64,000 nucleotides of DNA from positions 930,001 through 994,000 of the forward strand of contig NZ_CP034451.1 in NCBI RefSeq assembly GCF_003952525.1, in the 5' to 3' direction. Origin of the DNA: Mesorhizobium sp. M3A.F.Ca.ET.080.04.2.1. GTDB lineage: Bacteria; Pseudomonadota; Alphaproteobacteria; Rhizobiales; Rhizobiaceae. This document shows positions 55,901 to 64,000 of this stretch, piece by piece. A program made the translations under genes and the position numbers. How positions within the stretch are numbered: the stretch's first letter is position 1; each line of letters starts with the position of its first letter. Under the pieces are notes generated by a model. It was not told the DNA's origin. It did no database searches and saw only the letters and a list, made by a program, of their open reading frames with translations.

Positions 55901-58900
55901 GTGCCCGAGGTCGAGATGTCGGCGGCCGCATTGGTCTCGGTCAGGTTCTTCACGTCGGACGACAGCACCGCGGCATCGTTGGTGCCGAGGATGTTGATCG
56001 TCACCGTGGTCGGGGTGCCGTCGGCGCTGACCACATTGAAGGTGTCGGTGTAGGTGGTGCCGGCGACGAACTCGTCATGCGCCGAGGACGCCGTGTAGGT
56101 CCAGGCGCCATCGGCATCGATGGCGAAGGTGCCGTAGAGGCCGGCGGTGCCGGCCTGGGCGACGAAGTGCGGATCACTGTCGACGTCCGAGATGGTCAGC
56201 GTGCCCGAGGTCGAGATGTCGGCGGCCGCATTGGTCTCGGTCAGGTTCTTCACGTCGGACGACAGCACCGCGGCGTCGTTGGTGCCGAGGATGTTGATCG
56301 TCACCGTGGTCGGGGTGCCGTCGGCGCTGACCACATTGAAGGTGTCGGTGTAGGTGGTGCCGGCGACGAACTCGTCATGCGCCGAGGACGCCGTTAGGTC
56401 CAGGCGCCATCGGCATCGATGGCGAAGGTGCCGTAGAGGCCGGCGGTGCCGGCCTGGGCGACGAAGTGCGGATCACTGTCGACGTCCGAGATGGTCAGCG
56501 TGCCCGAGGTCGAGATGTCGGCGGCCGCGTTGGTCTCGGTCAGGTTCTTCACGTCGGACGACAGCACCGCGGCATCGTTGGTGCCGAGGATGTTGATCGT
56601 CACCGTGGTCGGGGTGCCGTCGGCGCTGACCACATTGAAGGTGTCGGTGTAGGTGGTGCCGGCGACGAACTCGTCATGCGCCGAGGACGCCGTGTAGGTC
56701 CAGGCGCCATCGGCATCGATGGCGAAGGTGCCGTAGAGGCCGGCGGTGCCGGCCTGGGCGACGAAGTGCGGATCACTGTCGACGTCCGAGATGGTCAGCG
56801 TGCCCGAGGTCGAGATGTCGGCGGCCGCGTTGGTCTCGGTCAGGTTCTTCACGTCGGACGACAGCACCGCGGCGTCGTTGGTGCCGAGGATGTTGATCGT
56901 CACCGTGGTCGGAGTGCCGTCGGCGCTGACCACATTGAAGGTGTCGGTGTAGGTGGTGCCGGCGACGAACTCGTCATGCGCCGAGGACGCCGTGTAGGTC
57001 CAGGCGCCATCGGCATCGATGGCGAAGGTGCCGTAGAGGCCGGCGGTGCCGGCCTGGGCGACGAAGTGCGGATCACTGTCGACGTCCGAGATGGTCAGCG
57101 TGCCCGAGGTCGAGATGTCGGCGGCCGCGTTGGTCTCGGTCAGGTTCTTCACGTCGGACGACAGCACCGCGGCGTCGTTGGTGCCGAGGATGTTGATCGT
57201 CACCGTGGTCGGGGTGCCGTCGGCGCTGACCACATTGAAGGTGTCGGTGTAGGTGGTGCCGGCGACGAACTCGTCATGCGCCGAGGACGCCGTGCAGGTC
57301 CAGGCGCCATCGGCATCGATGGCGAAGGTGCCGTAGAGGCCGGCGGTGCCGGCCTGGGCGACGAAGTGCGGATCACTGTCGACGTCCGAGATGGTCAGCG
57401 TGCCCGAGGTCGAGATGTCGGCGGCCGCGTTGGTCTCGGTCAGGTTCTTCACGTCGGACGACAGCACCGCGGCATCGTTGGTGCCGAGGATGTTGATCGT
57501 CACCGTGGTCGGGGTGCCGTCGGCGCTGACCACATTGAAGGTGTCGGTGTAGGTGGTGCCGGCGACGAACTCGTCATGCGCCGAGGACGCCGTATAGGTC
57601 CAGGCGCCATCGGCATCGATGGCGAAGGTGCCGTAGAGGCCGGCGGTGCCGGCCTGGGCGACGAAGTGCGCATCACTGTCGACGTCCGAGATGGTCAGCG
57701 TGCCCGAGGTCGAGATGTCGGCGGCCGCATTGGTCTCGGTCAGGTTCTTCACGTCGGACGACAGCACCGCGGCGTCGTTGGTGCCGAGGATGTTGATCGT
57801 CACCGTGGTCGGGGTGCCGTCGGCGCTGACCACATTGAAGGTGTCGGTGTAGGTGGTGCCGGCGACGAACTCGTCATGCGCCGAGGACGCCGTGTAGGTC
57901 CAGGCGCCATCGGCATCGATGGCGAAGGTGCCGTAGAGGCCGGCGGTGCCGGCCTGGGCGACGAAGTGCGGATCACTGTCGACGTCCGAGATGGTCAGCG
58001 TGCCCGAGGTCGAGATGTCGGCGGCCGCGTTGCCTTCCGTGAGATTGCGCACGTCGTGTGAAACGACGGCAGCATCGTTCGTCCCAGTAATGTTGACCAC
58101 GATGTTGTAGGTGGCCGTGCCATCGGCCGACTTCACCTGCAGCATATCGGTTACTTGCTGGCCTTGCGTCAGCGGGTCGGCCAGCGTCTGATTGAGGGCG
58201 TATGTCCACGCTCCGGATGTCGCGTCGAAGGTGAAGGTACCGTAGGTGCCTTGAAGACTGGGCGGCGTCTGGAAATGGTTCTCATTGAGATCGACGTCCG
58301 AAATAATGAGCTGTCCGTGCGCGCTGGGGTCGCCGGGCGTGCCGTTGGCGACGCCGCCCGCTTCCACTACGGTGTTGTCGACGGCGGCGGCGGCTGTGAT
58401 CGTCGCGCCATCATTTTTACCCTGGATGTTGACCGAAACGCTTGCCCAGCTCAGCGTTCCATTGCCGAGCTTGATGGCATAGGTGAAGGTCTCGTTGATG
58501 TTGTCACCAGCGCCTAGCGCCTGCAGGCTGGTGAAACCATGCGATAGCAGATATTGGCTGAGGTCCATCTCGACCTTGCCATTGTTGATGCGGATAGAAA
58601 CCCCGCCGCCGATGCTTTCCCAGTTGGAGATGCCGGTTGCCTGGACGTCCTGGGTGGTCAGGTCGATCGGCGCGTATTGCTTGGTGGCCGTTGAGGCGGA
58701 AATTCCGTCATCGACCGAAAAGAGGGTCTTCGCATTGCCCCCAAGATCGTTCGCCATCACGTCGAGCAGGATGATGGACTGGGCGGCGTTGACGATGACG
58801 ACATTGTCTTCAGTGTAATTGAAGACATCACCCTGCGCCTGCGGTGTGTTGGAGAATGACGTCGTGGTGCCGCCCGCGCCGGAAATTGTCGTAGTAGCCA

Positions 58901-58901
58901 T
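52957..58901 (-). pseudogene. Giant VCBS-repeat/RTX surface protein, interrupted by a one-base deletion
   Basis: A T1SS-type surface protein whose intact form would be about 1,980 residues. The N-terminal 200 residues are unique, then VCBS-type repeats of 100 residues (FAIDADGAWTYTASSAHDEF, TINILGTNDAAVLSSDVKNL), two variants near 54060-54770, and a C-terminal RTX block (GGDDVLYGNGGADIILGMAG, then GNDTLNGGDGNDRLVGG) and export signal. At 56391-56397 one repeat reads CCGTTAGG where the others read CCGTGTAGG; the missing G creates TAA, ending the N-terminal piece (835 residues, 56394-58901). The rest continues in another frame to 52957. ATG 58901 has AAGGGG upstream. Either a true loss or a sequencing/assembly slip in the repeats. 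Confidence 0.85.
54781..58079 (-). repeat. Eleven tandem near-identical 300-bp VCBS units
   Basis: Units start at 54781, 55081, 55381, 55681, 55981, 56281, 56580, 56880, 57180, 57480 and 57780. Each is 300 bp (100 residues) except the sixth, 299 bp, which carries the frameshift. Differences are single bases: for example GGATCACTG versus GCATCACTG (units 4 and 10, Pro to Ala), and TAG versus CAG, which changes one Tyr to Cys at 57293. Such identity, including at silent positions, points to recent amplification or gene conversion. Assembly of copy number from short reads would be unreliable. Confidence 0.95.
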
Positions 58902-59490
58902 CTCATTCACCCCTTTGGCGGACGCTCAGCGCCGCTCAATGCCGTCGAACCGACGACGCACCACCCCATGCCGAACGATTCGGCGCCCAGTCTCGCGGGG
59001 AGAGGAAAATGATCAGAATGCCATGGGACCAAGCGCAACCGAAGTGAATGGCCGGCGAACGGCCACCCCACAATGGCGGTTCACAGACGACGGCGGCTCA
59101 TGGTCATGGCTGCGACGGCATTGAATGCCGCCCTGCGTTTTCCCTGCCCCTGTAGCGCCGTGACTCGTTGTTGCCGATCGAGAGCTTGTTCACGCTACCC
59201 CATATATTAGGATATTATTAACCTACCCTCAGCTGCGTCAACCGCCAATTCGATGAAGAGTTAACGACAAAAGGCGTACTTGCACGCGATTGTGGATAAA
59301 CTTGATCAGCTGGATGGCTGTGCACGATGAAGATGCTTGCCAATTGGAGGCTGGCGCCAGGCAAAACGAATCGGGCGGAATTGCGCGCCCAAGCGCGTGG
59401 CGCTGAAACAGCTTCAGGCGAGGCGCTTTAAATCTTCGTCTCGTCCGTGCCGTTCTTACAAAACCGCTGCGCCGATTTGGGCGCCGTGTA
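58902..59490. other. 589-bp intergenic region upstream of the VCBS gene
   Basis: No gene is seen. It holds an AT-rich stretch near 59200-59225 with the candidate VCBS promoter, a long leader of about 300 bases to ATG 58901, and near 59459-59472 the sequence CAAAACCGCTGCGC, identical to part of the 58-bp hairpin unit at 10.2 kb, followed by a degenerate right arm (GATTTGGGCG). The latter lies next to the patatin stop and may be a decayed single copy of that element. Confidence 0.6.
59212..59241 (-). promoter_or_regulatory. Candidate promoter for the VCBS gene
   Basis: On the minus strand TTGACG (59241-59236) and TAATAT (59217-59212) are 18 bp apart, good matches to the sigma-70 boxes, in the only AT-rich stretch upstream of the gene. 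Transcription would start near 59205, leaving a leader of about 300 bases that could hold control elements. Confidence 0.45.
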
Positions 59491-60345
59491 TCAGACGACC
59501 TTCTTGCCGCGCTTGCCGTCGCGCTCGGCAAGCGCCTTCTCGACGGCGCGTTTCAGTTCATCCTTGATCTCGACGGTGTCGGCCATCAGCGTCTCGATCT
59601 TCATGAAATCGAGGACCCTGTATTTCGAGACGGCGGGGCGAATCAGGATGTCGGGCCGGTGCTGTCTCAGCTTGTTGGCGATGATCGACTGCATCATCAG
59701 CTGCGTGGCGCCATACATCAGGTCGACGGTGGTCGGGTGCTTGCGCTCGGCATCGCTCGGCGCCCCGACCACGTCGATAGCGATGATGATGTCGGCGTCC
59801 TTCTCGACGAGGTCGAAGGGCACGGGGTTGTAGATGCCCCCGTCGATCAGCAGGCGGCCGTCGCGCGTCACCGGGCGGAACACCGCCGGGATGGCGGCGG
59901 AAGCCGCCAGCGCCGACTGCAGGTCGCCCTCGGCGAAGACGGCGAGCTTGTGGCCGAAATAGTCGGTCGCCGTCACCTTGAGTGGGATCCTCAGCTCTTC
60001 GAAGCTAGCCGGGATGGCTTCGGGCAGGAAGGCCTTCAGGATGCGCTCGACGTTGAACTGGCCGACACGGATGCCGCCCTGCATGGCTTCCGCGATGGTG
60101 CCCGGGCGCGAGCGCCACATGCGCGCCGCCACCTCGGCACGGCTGCCGAGGATCGAGCGGGCATGATCGTGGATCTGAGCGCCCGTCATGCCGGCGGCCA
60201 TGCCGGCGCCCATGATAGCCCCGATCGAGGAGCCGGCGATCGCCACCGGCCTTATGCCGAGCTCGTCCAGCGCCTCGATGGCATGGATATGCGCAAGCCC
60301 CCGCGCTCCGCCGCCGCCGAAGGCAACCCCGAAGGTCGGACTCAT
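59491..60345 (-). CDS. Patatin-like phospholipase
   Basis: A 284-residue serine lipase of the RssA type: oxyanion loop GVAFGGGGARGLAHI, nucleophile elbow GSSIGAIMGAGM, and the catalytic Asp in LLIDGGIYNPVP. It hydrolyses acyl chains from phospholipids, in the cytoplasm (no signal peptide). The ATG at 60345 overlaps the stop of the M16 peptidase gene as ATGA. It is last of an rsmD, M16, M16, patatin unit. Confidence 0.88.
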   Translation of the reverse strand: MSPTFGVAFGGGGARGLAHIHAIEALDELGIRPVAIAGSSIGAIMGAGMAAGMTGAQIHDHARSILGSRAEVAARMWRSRPGTIAEAMQGGIRVGQFNVERILKAFLPEAIPASFEELRIPLKVTATDYFGHKLAVFAEGDLQSALAASAAIPAVFRPVTRDGRLLIDGGIYNPVPFDLVEKDADIIIAIDVVGAPSDAERKHPTTVDLMYGATQLMMQSIIANKLRQHRPDILIRPAVSKYRVLDFMKIETLMADTVEIKDELKRAVEKALAERDGKRGKKVV

Positions 60346-61721
60346 CCCTTGCCGCCTCCGGCTGTCTTCACCAGCGACGGGCCGATCACCATCACCGCCG
60401 GTTCGGCCGAGAGAAGCTTCCTGGCCACCGCCTTGACGTCGGCGAGCGTCACCGCATTGATCAGTGCCGCGCGGCGCTTGATGTAGTCGATGCCGAGATC
60501 GTCGAGCTGCAGTTCGACCAGCGTCGCGGCAATGGAGCTGGACGAATCCAGATTGTTGATGGCGTAGGCGCCGATCATGTATTTTTTGGTCGCCGCGAGC
60601 TCTTCCTCCGTCGGTCCGTCCTGCGCCATGTCCTTCACCACCTGGCGCACGATCGAAAGCGTCTCGGCGGCGCGATCGGAGCGCGTCGCGGTGGTCACCA
60701 GCAGCGCATGGGAATGTTCGTGGTCGACCAGATCGGAGCTGACGCTATAGGCAAGACCGCGCTTCTCGCGCACCTCCTCGAAAAGGCGCGAGGTGAAGGT
60801 CGAGCCGCCGAGAATCTCGTTCATCAGCACCGCGGCGTAAAAGTCGGGCGAGCTGCGCTTGACGCCAGGCCAGGCCAGCTGCAGCGAGGTCTGCGGCAGG
60901 TCGTAATTCACCTCCAACTGCTGTCCGAGCCTGGGCGTGACGTCGGCCACCGGGGCCAGCGCCTGTGCCTGCGGCAGGTCGCCGAAAACGTCGTCCAGCT
61001 TGCCACTCAGCGTCGCGGCGTCGATGTCGCCGACCACCGCCATATGCAGTCCGCCGCGGGCGAAACTCGCCTTGTGGAACGACTTGATATCCGCAGGGGT
61101 GATGGTGGCCAGGCTCTTCTTGGTGCCCTCGTCGGGCCGCGCATAAGGATGCTCGCCATAGATGGCGCGCAGCCAGCCCTGCTGCGCAACCGTGTTGGGG
61201 TCGCGCTCATTGGCCAGGATGCCGGAGAGGATCTGGCTGCGAATGCGATCGATCGGCGCCTGGTCGAAGCGAGGGCTGTTGACAGCCAGCTTCAGCAGCT
61301 CGAACGCCTCGTTCTCCTCCTCCGACAGCATGCGCATCGAGCCATAGGTGCCGTCGCGCGCCGCCGTGAAGCTCATCTCGGCGCCGGCGTCGTCGAGCTT
61401 CTGCTGGAAGGCCTCGCTGTCGAGGTCGCCGGCGCCTTCGTCGAACAGGCCGCTCATCAGATTGACCAGCCCTTCCTTGCCGGCGGGATCCTCAGCGGTG
61501 CCGCCGTCAAAGACGAAGCGGATGGCAATCAAGGGGATCGAATGATCTTCCACCAGCCAGGCGGTGACGCCCTTCTTCGACTTGACCTCCTGGATGTTCA
61601 TCTCGGCGTGTGCGCCCAGCGCCGGCAGCAGCAGGAAGAACAGGGCGAAGCAGAGTGTGGCAAAGATGCGCCCGATGGCATCAAAGGAAGACCGACTTCC
61701 GACGGTGGCGCTGCCCCTCAT
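60342..61721 (-). CDS. M16-family peptidase-like protein, non-catalytic type
   Basis: A 459-residue M16-fold protein with a signal peptide (GRIFATLCFALFFLLLPALG, cleavage near AHA-EMN). The usual HxxEH zinc motif is missing: the corresponding stretch reads NLMSGLFDEGAGDL. It resembles the regulatory partner of a two-protein M16B peptidase, such as PqqF or mitochondrial MPP, whose active subunit is the next gene upstream. The start is uncertain: an ATG at 61889 would read through a repeat as an extended N-terminus; ATG 61721 (MRGSATVGSRSS) gives a normal signal peptide and is preferred. Confidence 0.82.
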   Translation of the reverse strand: MRGSATVGSRSSFDAIGRIFATLCFALFFLLLPALGAHAEMNIQEVKSKKGVTAWLVEDHSIPLIAIRFVFDGGTAEDPAGKEGLVNLMSGLFDEGAGDLDSEAFQQKLDDAGAEMSFTAARDGTYGSMRMLSEEENEAFELLKLAVNSPRFDQAPIDRIRSQILSGILANERDPNTVAQQGWLRAIYGEHPYARPDEGTKKSLATITPADIKSFHKASFARGGLHMAVVGDIDAATLSGKLDDVFGDLPQAQALAPVADVTPRLGQQLEVNYDLPQTSLQLAWPGVKRSSPDFYAAVLMNEILGGSTFTSRLFEEVREKRGLAYSVSSDLVDHEHSHALLVTTATRSDRAAETLSIVRQVVKDMAQDGPTEEELAATKKYMIGAYAINNLDSSSSIAATLVELQLDDLGIDYIKRRAALINAVTLADVKAVARKLLSAEPAVMVIGPSLVKTAGGGKG

Positions 61722-61832
61722 CCGCCTACCGGCACCTTCTCCCCGTGAAGGACGGGGAGAAGGGACAAGCTCCGGCGCTGGCGTCCCCCTCTCCCCGTTC
61801 TTGCGGGGAGAGGGCAAGGGTGAGGGGCGGCG
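61710..61832. repeat. Nested hairpin repeat between the two M16 genes
   Basis: Outer arms GCCCCTCA (61713-61720) and TGAGGGGC (61821-61828) enclose two hairpins: CCTTCTCCCCGT/ACGGGGAGAAGG (61735-61746 and 61752-61763) and CCCTCTCCCCG/CGGGGAGAGGG (61787-61797 and 61804-61814). This is the cruciform-like design of rhizobial intergenic elements. It is open in the reading frame of the M16 gene downstream and overlaps its start region. Confidence 0.85.
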
Positions 61833-61888
61833 CCAATCTTCGGGCAATTGTTCCGTTTCGCACATGCGCATCAGGACGGTGCTCATCA

Positions 61889-63250
61889 TCAATTCCCCGC
61901 CTGCTGCTGCGGCAAGAGATAACCGGTGGTCGAATGGTCGAGCACCAGATAGCGTGCGGCCGCCGCCTTCACCTGATCGGCCGTCACCTTGCGGATGCGC
62001 TCGGGCCACTCCTCGACGTCCTTGACATTGCCGCCGGTGGCGAGCGTCGAGCCATACATGTTGGCCATGTCCTCCTGTTTGTCGCGGGCAAAGATCATCG
62101 AGCGGACATAGCGGGTCTTGGCCCGCTCCAGTTCGTCCTCGCTGACGCCGTCCTTGACGATGCGGCCGATCTCCGTATCCACGGCAGCCTCGATATCGCT
62201 GAGCCTGGCGTCACCGCGCGGCGCGCCATAGACGGTGAAGTTGGTGGCGTCGAGCATGGTGCCCTGAAAGAAGGCGCCGGCCTCGGCGGCGATGCCCTGC
62301 TTGACCACCAATTGCTGGTAGAGGCGGCTGCGGTTGTCGCCGCCCAGGATCTCGGCCAGCAGGTCGAGCGCCTCGGCCTCGCCGGGCTTGGCTGTATGAT
62401 AGGACGGCACCACCCATTGGGTGGAAAAGCTCGGCACCGAGACGCGCGCATCGGTCAGCGTCACGGTGCGCTTGGTGTTCTGCTCAGGCTCGACCGGGCG
62501 GATGCGGGGTCGCAGGTCCGGACCGCGCGCCACCTTGCCATAGGTCCGCTCGGCCATTGCCTTCACCGCGTCCGGATCGACGTCGCCGGCCACCACCAGC
62601 ACGGCATTGTTCGGCCGGTAGTAGGTGTCGTAAAATGCCTTGCCATCCTCGCGGTTGAGCTGTTCCATCTCATGCATCCAGCCGATCACCGGGATGCGAT
62701 AGGGTTGGTTCTGCCACAGCGTGGCGTCGACCTCCTCGTCGAGCACCGCCTGCGGATTGCTGTCGATGCGCGAACGGCGCTCCTCCAGGATGACGTCGCG
62801 CTCGGTCTTGATGACGTCGTCGGTGAGGATGAGGTTGCGCATGCGGTCGGCCTCGAACCCCATCATCTGCTCGAGCGCCGAAGGCGGCACCGTCTCGTGG
62901 AAGGCGGTGTAGTCATAAGAGGTGAAGGCGTTGTTCGAGCCGCCGATCTCGGACACGGCGCGGTCGAACTCGCCAGCGGCGTGATTGCTCGTCGCCTTGA
63001 ACATCAGATGCTCGAAGAAATGCGCGATACCGGATTTGCCGGGCGGCTCGTCGGCGCTGCCGATCTTGTACCAGACCATATGGGTGACGATCGGGGCGCG
63101 GTGGTCAGGAATGACGACCACTTCCATGCCGTTGTCGAGCAGGAAATCCTTGACCGCGGCCTCGTTCCCGGCGGCGATCGCCGGAACTGTCGCGAGCGCC
63201 AGAGCGCCGGTGAGAAGGGCCGCGCGCAGCCGTCTGGTGCCTGATTTCAT
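61889..63250 (-). CDS. M16-family zinc peptidase, catalytic type
   Basis: A 453-residue pitrilysin-fold peptidase with signal peptide ([20 protein letters not shown], cleavage near AIA-AG). The inverted zinc motif HFFEH (in [16 protein letters not shown]) and the distal Glu in [12 protein letters not shown] region mark it as active. It probably works in the periplasm as a pair with the adjacent non-catalytic M16 gene. ATG 63250 follows the only position before the signal sequence. A hairpin repeat separates it from rsmD. Confidence 0.9.
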   Translation of the reverse strand: MKSGTRRLRAALLTGALALATVPAIAAGNEAAVKDFLLDNGMEVVVIPDHRAPIVTHMVWYKIGSADEPPGKSGIAHFFEHLMFKATSNHAAGEFDRAVSEIGGSNNAFTSYDYTAFHETVPPSALEQMMGFEADRMRNLILTDDVIKTERDVILEERRSRIDSNPQAVLDEEVDATLWQNQPYRIPVIGWMHEMEQLNREDGKAFYDTYYRPNNAVLVVAGDVDPDAVKAMAERTYGKVARGPDLRPRIRPVEPEQNTKRTVTLTDARVSVPSFSTQWVVPSYHTAKPGEAEALDLLAEILGGDNRSRLYQQLVVKQGIAAEAGAFFQGTMLDATNFTVYGAPRGDARLSDIEAAVDTEIGRIVKDGVSEDELERAKTRYVRSMIFARDKQEDMANMYGSTLATGGNVKDVEEWPERIRKVTADQVKAAAARYLVLDHSTTGYLLPQQQAGN

Positions 63251-63335
63251 CAAATGCTCCGATTTCGGTGCGCGACGATAGAAAAGGTTGGATGGGAGAC
63301 AAAGTGAATTGTTCGTCATTTTCGAGGCGCTGGCC

Positions 63336-63378
63336 TTACCTTCCCCCTCGTGGGGCCCTTGTGGGAGAAGGGGAAGCC
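63336..63378. repeat. Intergenic palindromic repeat between rsmD and M16 gene
   Basis: CTTCCCC (63340-63346) pairs with GGGGAAG (63370-63376) around a GC-rich inner stretch with TGGGGCCC. It abuts the rsmD stop and may act as its terminator. Same general type as the other GC-rich elements in this window. Confidence 0.55.
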
Positions 63379-63933
63379 TCACCTAACCTCGACAAACCGG
63401 ATGACCGTGTCGCCATAGCCGCGCTCGTCCACCACGGAAAAGCCTGGCCCCGGCTCGAACGGCGCCGAGGCCGCCTCCTCGATGACGCAGAGCGCGCCGG
63501 GAGAAAGCCAGCCTCCGGCCTCGGCCGAGCGCAAGGCGCGCTCGCCAAGCCCCTTGCCATAGGGCGGATCGGCAAACACCAGGCCGAAGGACGAAAGCGT
63601 GCCGGCCTCGCCCAGTTGGGTGGCGTCGCGACGGAAGATCTTGGTGCGGCCGGTAAGGCCAAACGCCTCGACATTGTCGCGGATCAGGCCGCGCCCTTCC
63701 GCCGATTCCTCGATGAAGACGCAGTAGGAAGCGCCGCGCGACAGCGCCTCGAGCCCGAGCGCGCCGGTGCCGGCGAAGAGATCGAGCACGCGGCCGCCTT
63801 GGAGCTTTTCGGCGTAGCGATGCGCCAGCACGTTGAACACCGCCTCGCGCGTGCGGTCGGTGGTTGGGCGAATTGCATTCGAACGGGGCGTCGCCAGCGG
63901 ACGCCCGCGAAACTCACCGCCGACGATCCGCAT
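63379..63933 (-). CDS. rsmD: 16S rRNA (guanine966-N2)-methyltransferase RsmD
   Basis: A 184-residue methyltransferase with N-terminal [16 protein letters not shown], the SAM motif [20 protein letters not shown], and the catalytic motif FADPPYGKG. It methylates G966 of 16S rRNA during ribosome assembly. ATG 63933 gives the normal family start; it lies inside the last 20 bases of the preceding reading frame, an overlap typical of a coupled gene pair. Confidence 0.93.
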   Translation of the reverse strand: MRIVGGEFRGRPLATPRSNAIRPTTDRTREAVFNVLAHRYAEKLQGGRVLDLFAGTGALGLEALSRGASYCVFIEESAEGRGLIRDNVEAFGLTGRTKIFRRDATQLGEAGTLSSFGLVFADPPYGKGLGERALRSAEAGGWLSPGALCVIEEAASAPFEPGPGFSVVDERGYGDTVIRFVEVR

Positions 63934-64000
63934 TGCCACCCCTCGGACCCTTGGGGCCGCCACGCGGCCGATCCCCGCTGCCTTCGGGACGCTCGCCGCG
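63914..64000 (-). CDS. C-terminal Gly/Arg-rich tail, probably of an RluB-type pseudouridine synthase (5' cut by window edge)
   Basis: A frame open from the right edge ends at TGA (63916-63914) and reads RGERPEGSGDRPRGGPKGPR before ending in NADRRR. A basic Gly/Arg/Pro tail on a gene that overlaps rsmD by 20 bp is what rhizobial large-subunit pseudouridine synthase genes look like, but the catalytic domain is outside the window, so the identity is inferred. Confidence 0.5.
   Translation of the reverse strand, partial: RGERPEGSGDRPRGGPKGPRGGNADRRR

Noticed and set aside
54127..58061. Long plus-strand open frames opposite the VCBS gene
   Set aside because: They are created by lack of stop codons in GC-rich repeats, repeat every 300 bp and encode only Val/Gly/Arg-rich sequence with no start signals; the minus strand has family domains.

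Overview
The window looks like the chromosome of a high-GC soil or root-associated alphaproteobacterium of the Mesorhizobium/Phyllobacteriaceae type. The basis is the rhizobial bcsN-bcsA-bcsB-bcsZ-bcsK cellulose operon, many ABC importers, gene pairs such as epmA/efp and rsmD next to two M16 peptidases, and GC-rich nested hairpin repeats between genes. No rRNA, tRNA, CRISPR array, phage gene or transposase was found.

Layout. 1-10.1 kb: a partial pmbA, a MocR-type regulator and FAD-dependent amino-acid oxidase gene, and a divergent polyamine/amino-acid-type ABC importer whose ATPase gene carries an inactivating 13-bp deletion; then epmA and efp, divergent. 10.2-10.6 kb: eight tandem 57/58-bp hairpin units. 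10.6-19.6 kb: the cellulose operon, its genes joined by 4-base overlaps. 19.7-22.4 kb: an ArsR-rhodanese regulator divergent from a persulfide-dioxygenase-like enzyme and an MFS permease, with a perfect 11-bp inverted repeat between them. 22.5-31.4 kb: an ankyrin-cytochrome c fusion, acyltransferase, beta-propeller protein, HTH regulator with divergent DUF899 protein, GlxA-like regulator, cardiolipin synthase and an EEP-family hydrolase. 31.5-37.9 kb: a LacI-regulated sugar importer operon ending in a GH127 beta-L-arabinofuranosidase, with two candidate operators.

38.0-44.5 kb is less GC-rich and looks accessory: a secreted polysaccharide-lyase-like protein, a FecR-like periplasmic protein, a CHASE2 adenylate cyclase and a divergent secreted caspase-like protease. 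The lyase and the caspase share a similar peptidoglycan-binding-like module. This is the best candidate for an undescribed system. 44.5-49.7 kb: two methyltransferases, an MscS channel and a Rieske/ferredoxin-reductase fusion. 49.7-58.9 kb: a type I secretion ATPase and adaptor beside a giant VCBS/RTX surface protein built from eleven nearly identical 300-bp repeats and interrupted by a one-base deletion. 59.5-64 kb: patatin, two M16 peptidases, rsmD, and the Gly/Arg-rich tail of what is probably a pseudouridine synthase.

Themes: surface polysaccharide and adhesin production (cellulose, T1SS-VCBS protein), scavenging of plant-derived solutes, and sulfur-stress control. Three genes carry features that may abolish function: the ABC ATPase, the VCBS protein and the putative base residue of BcsZ.
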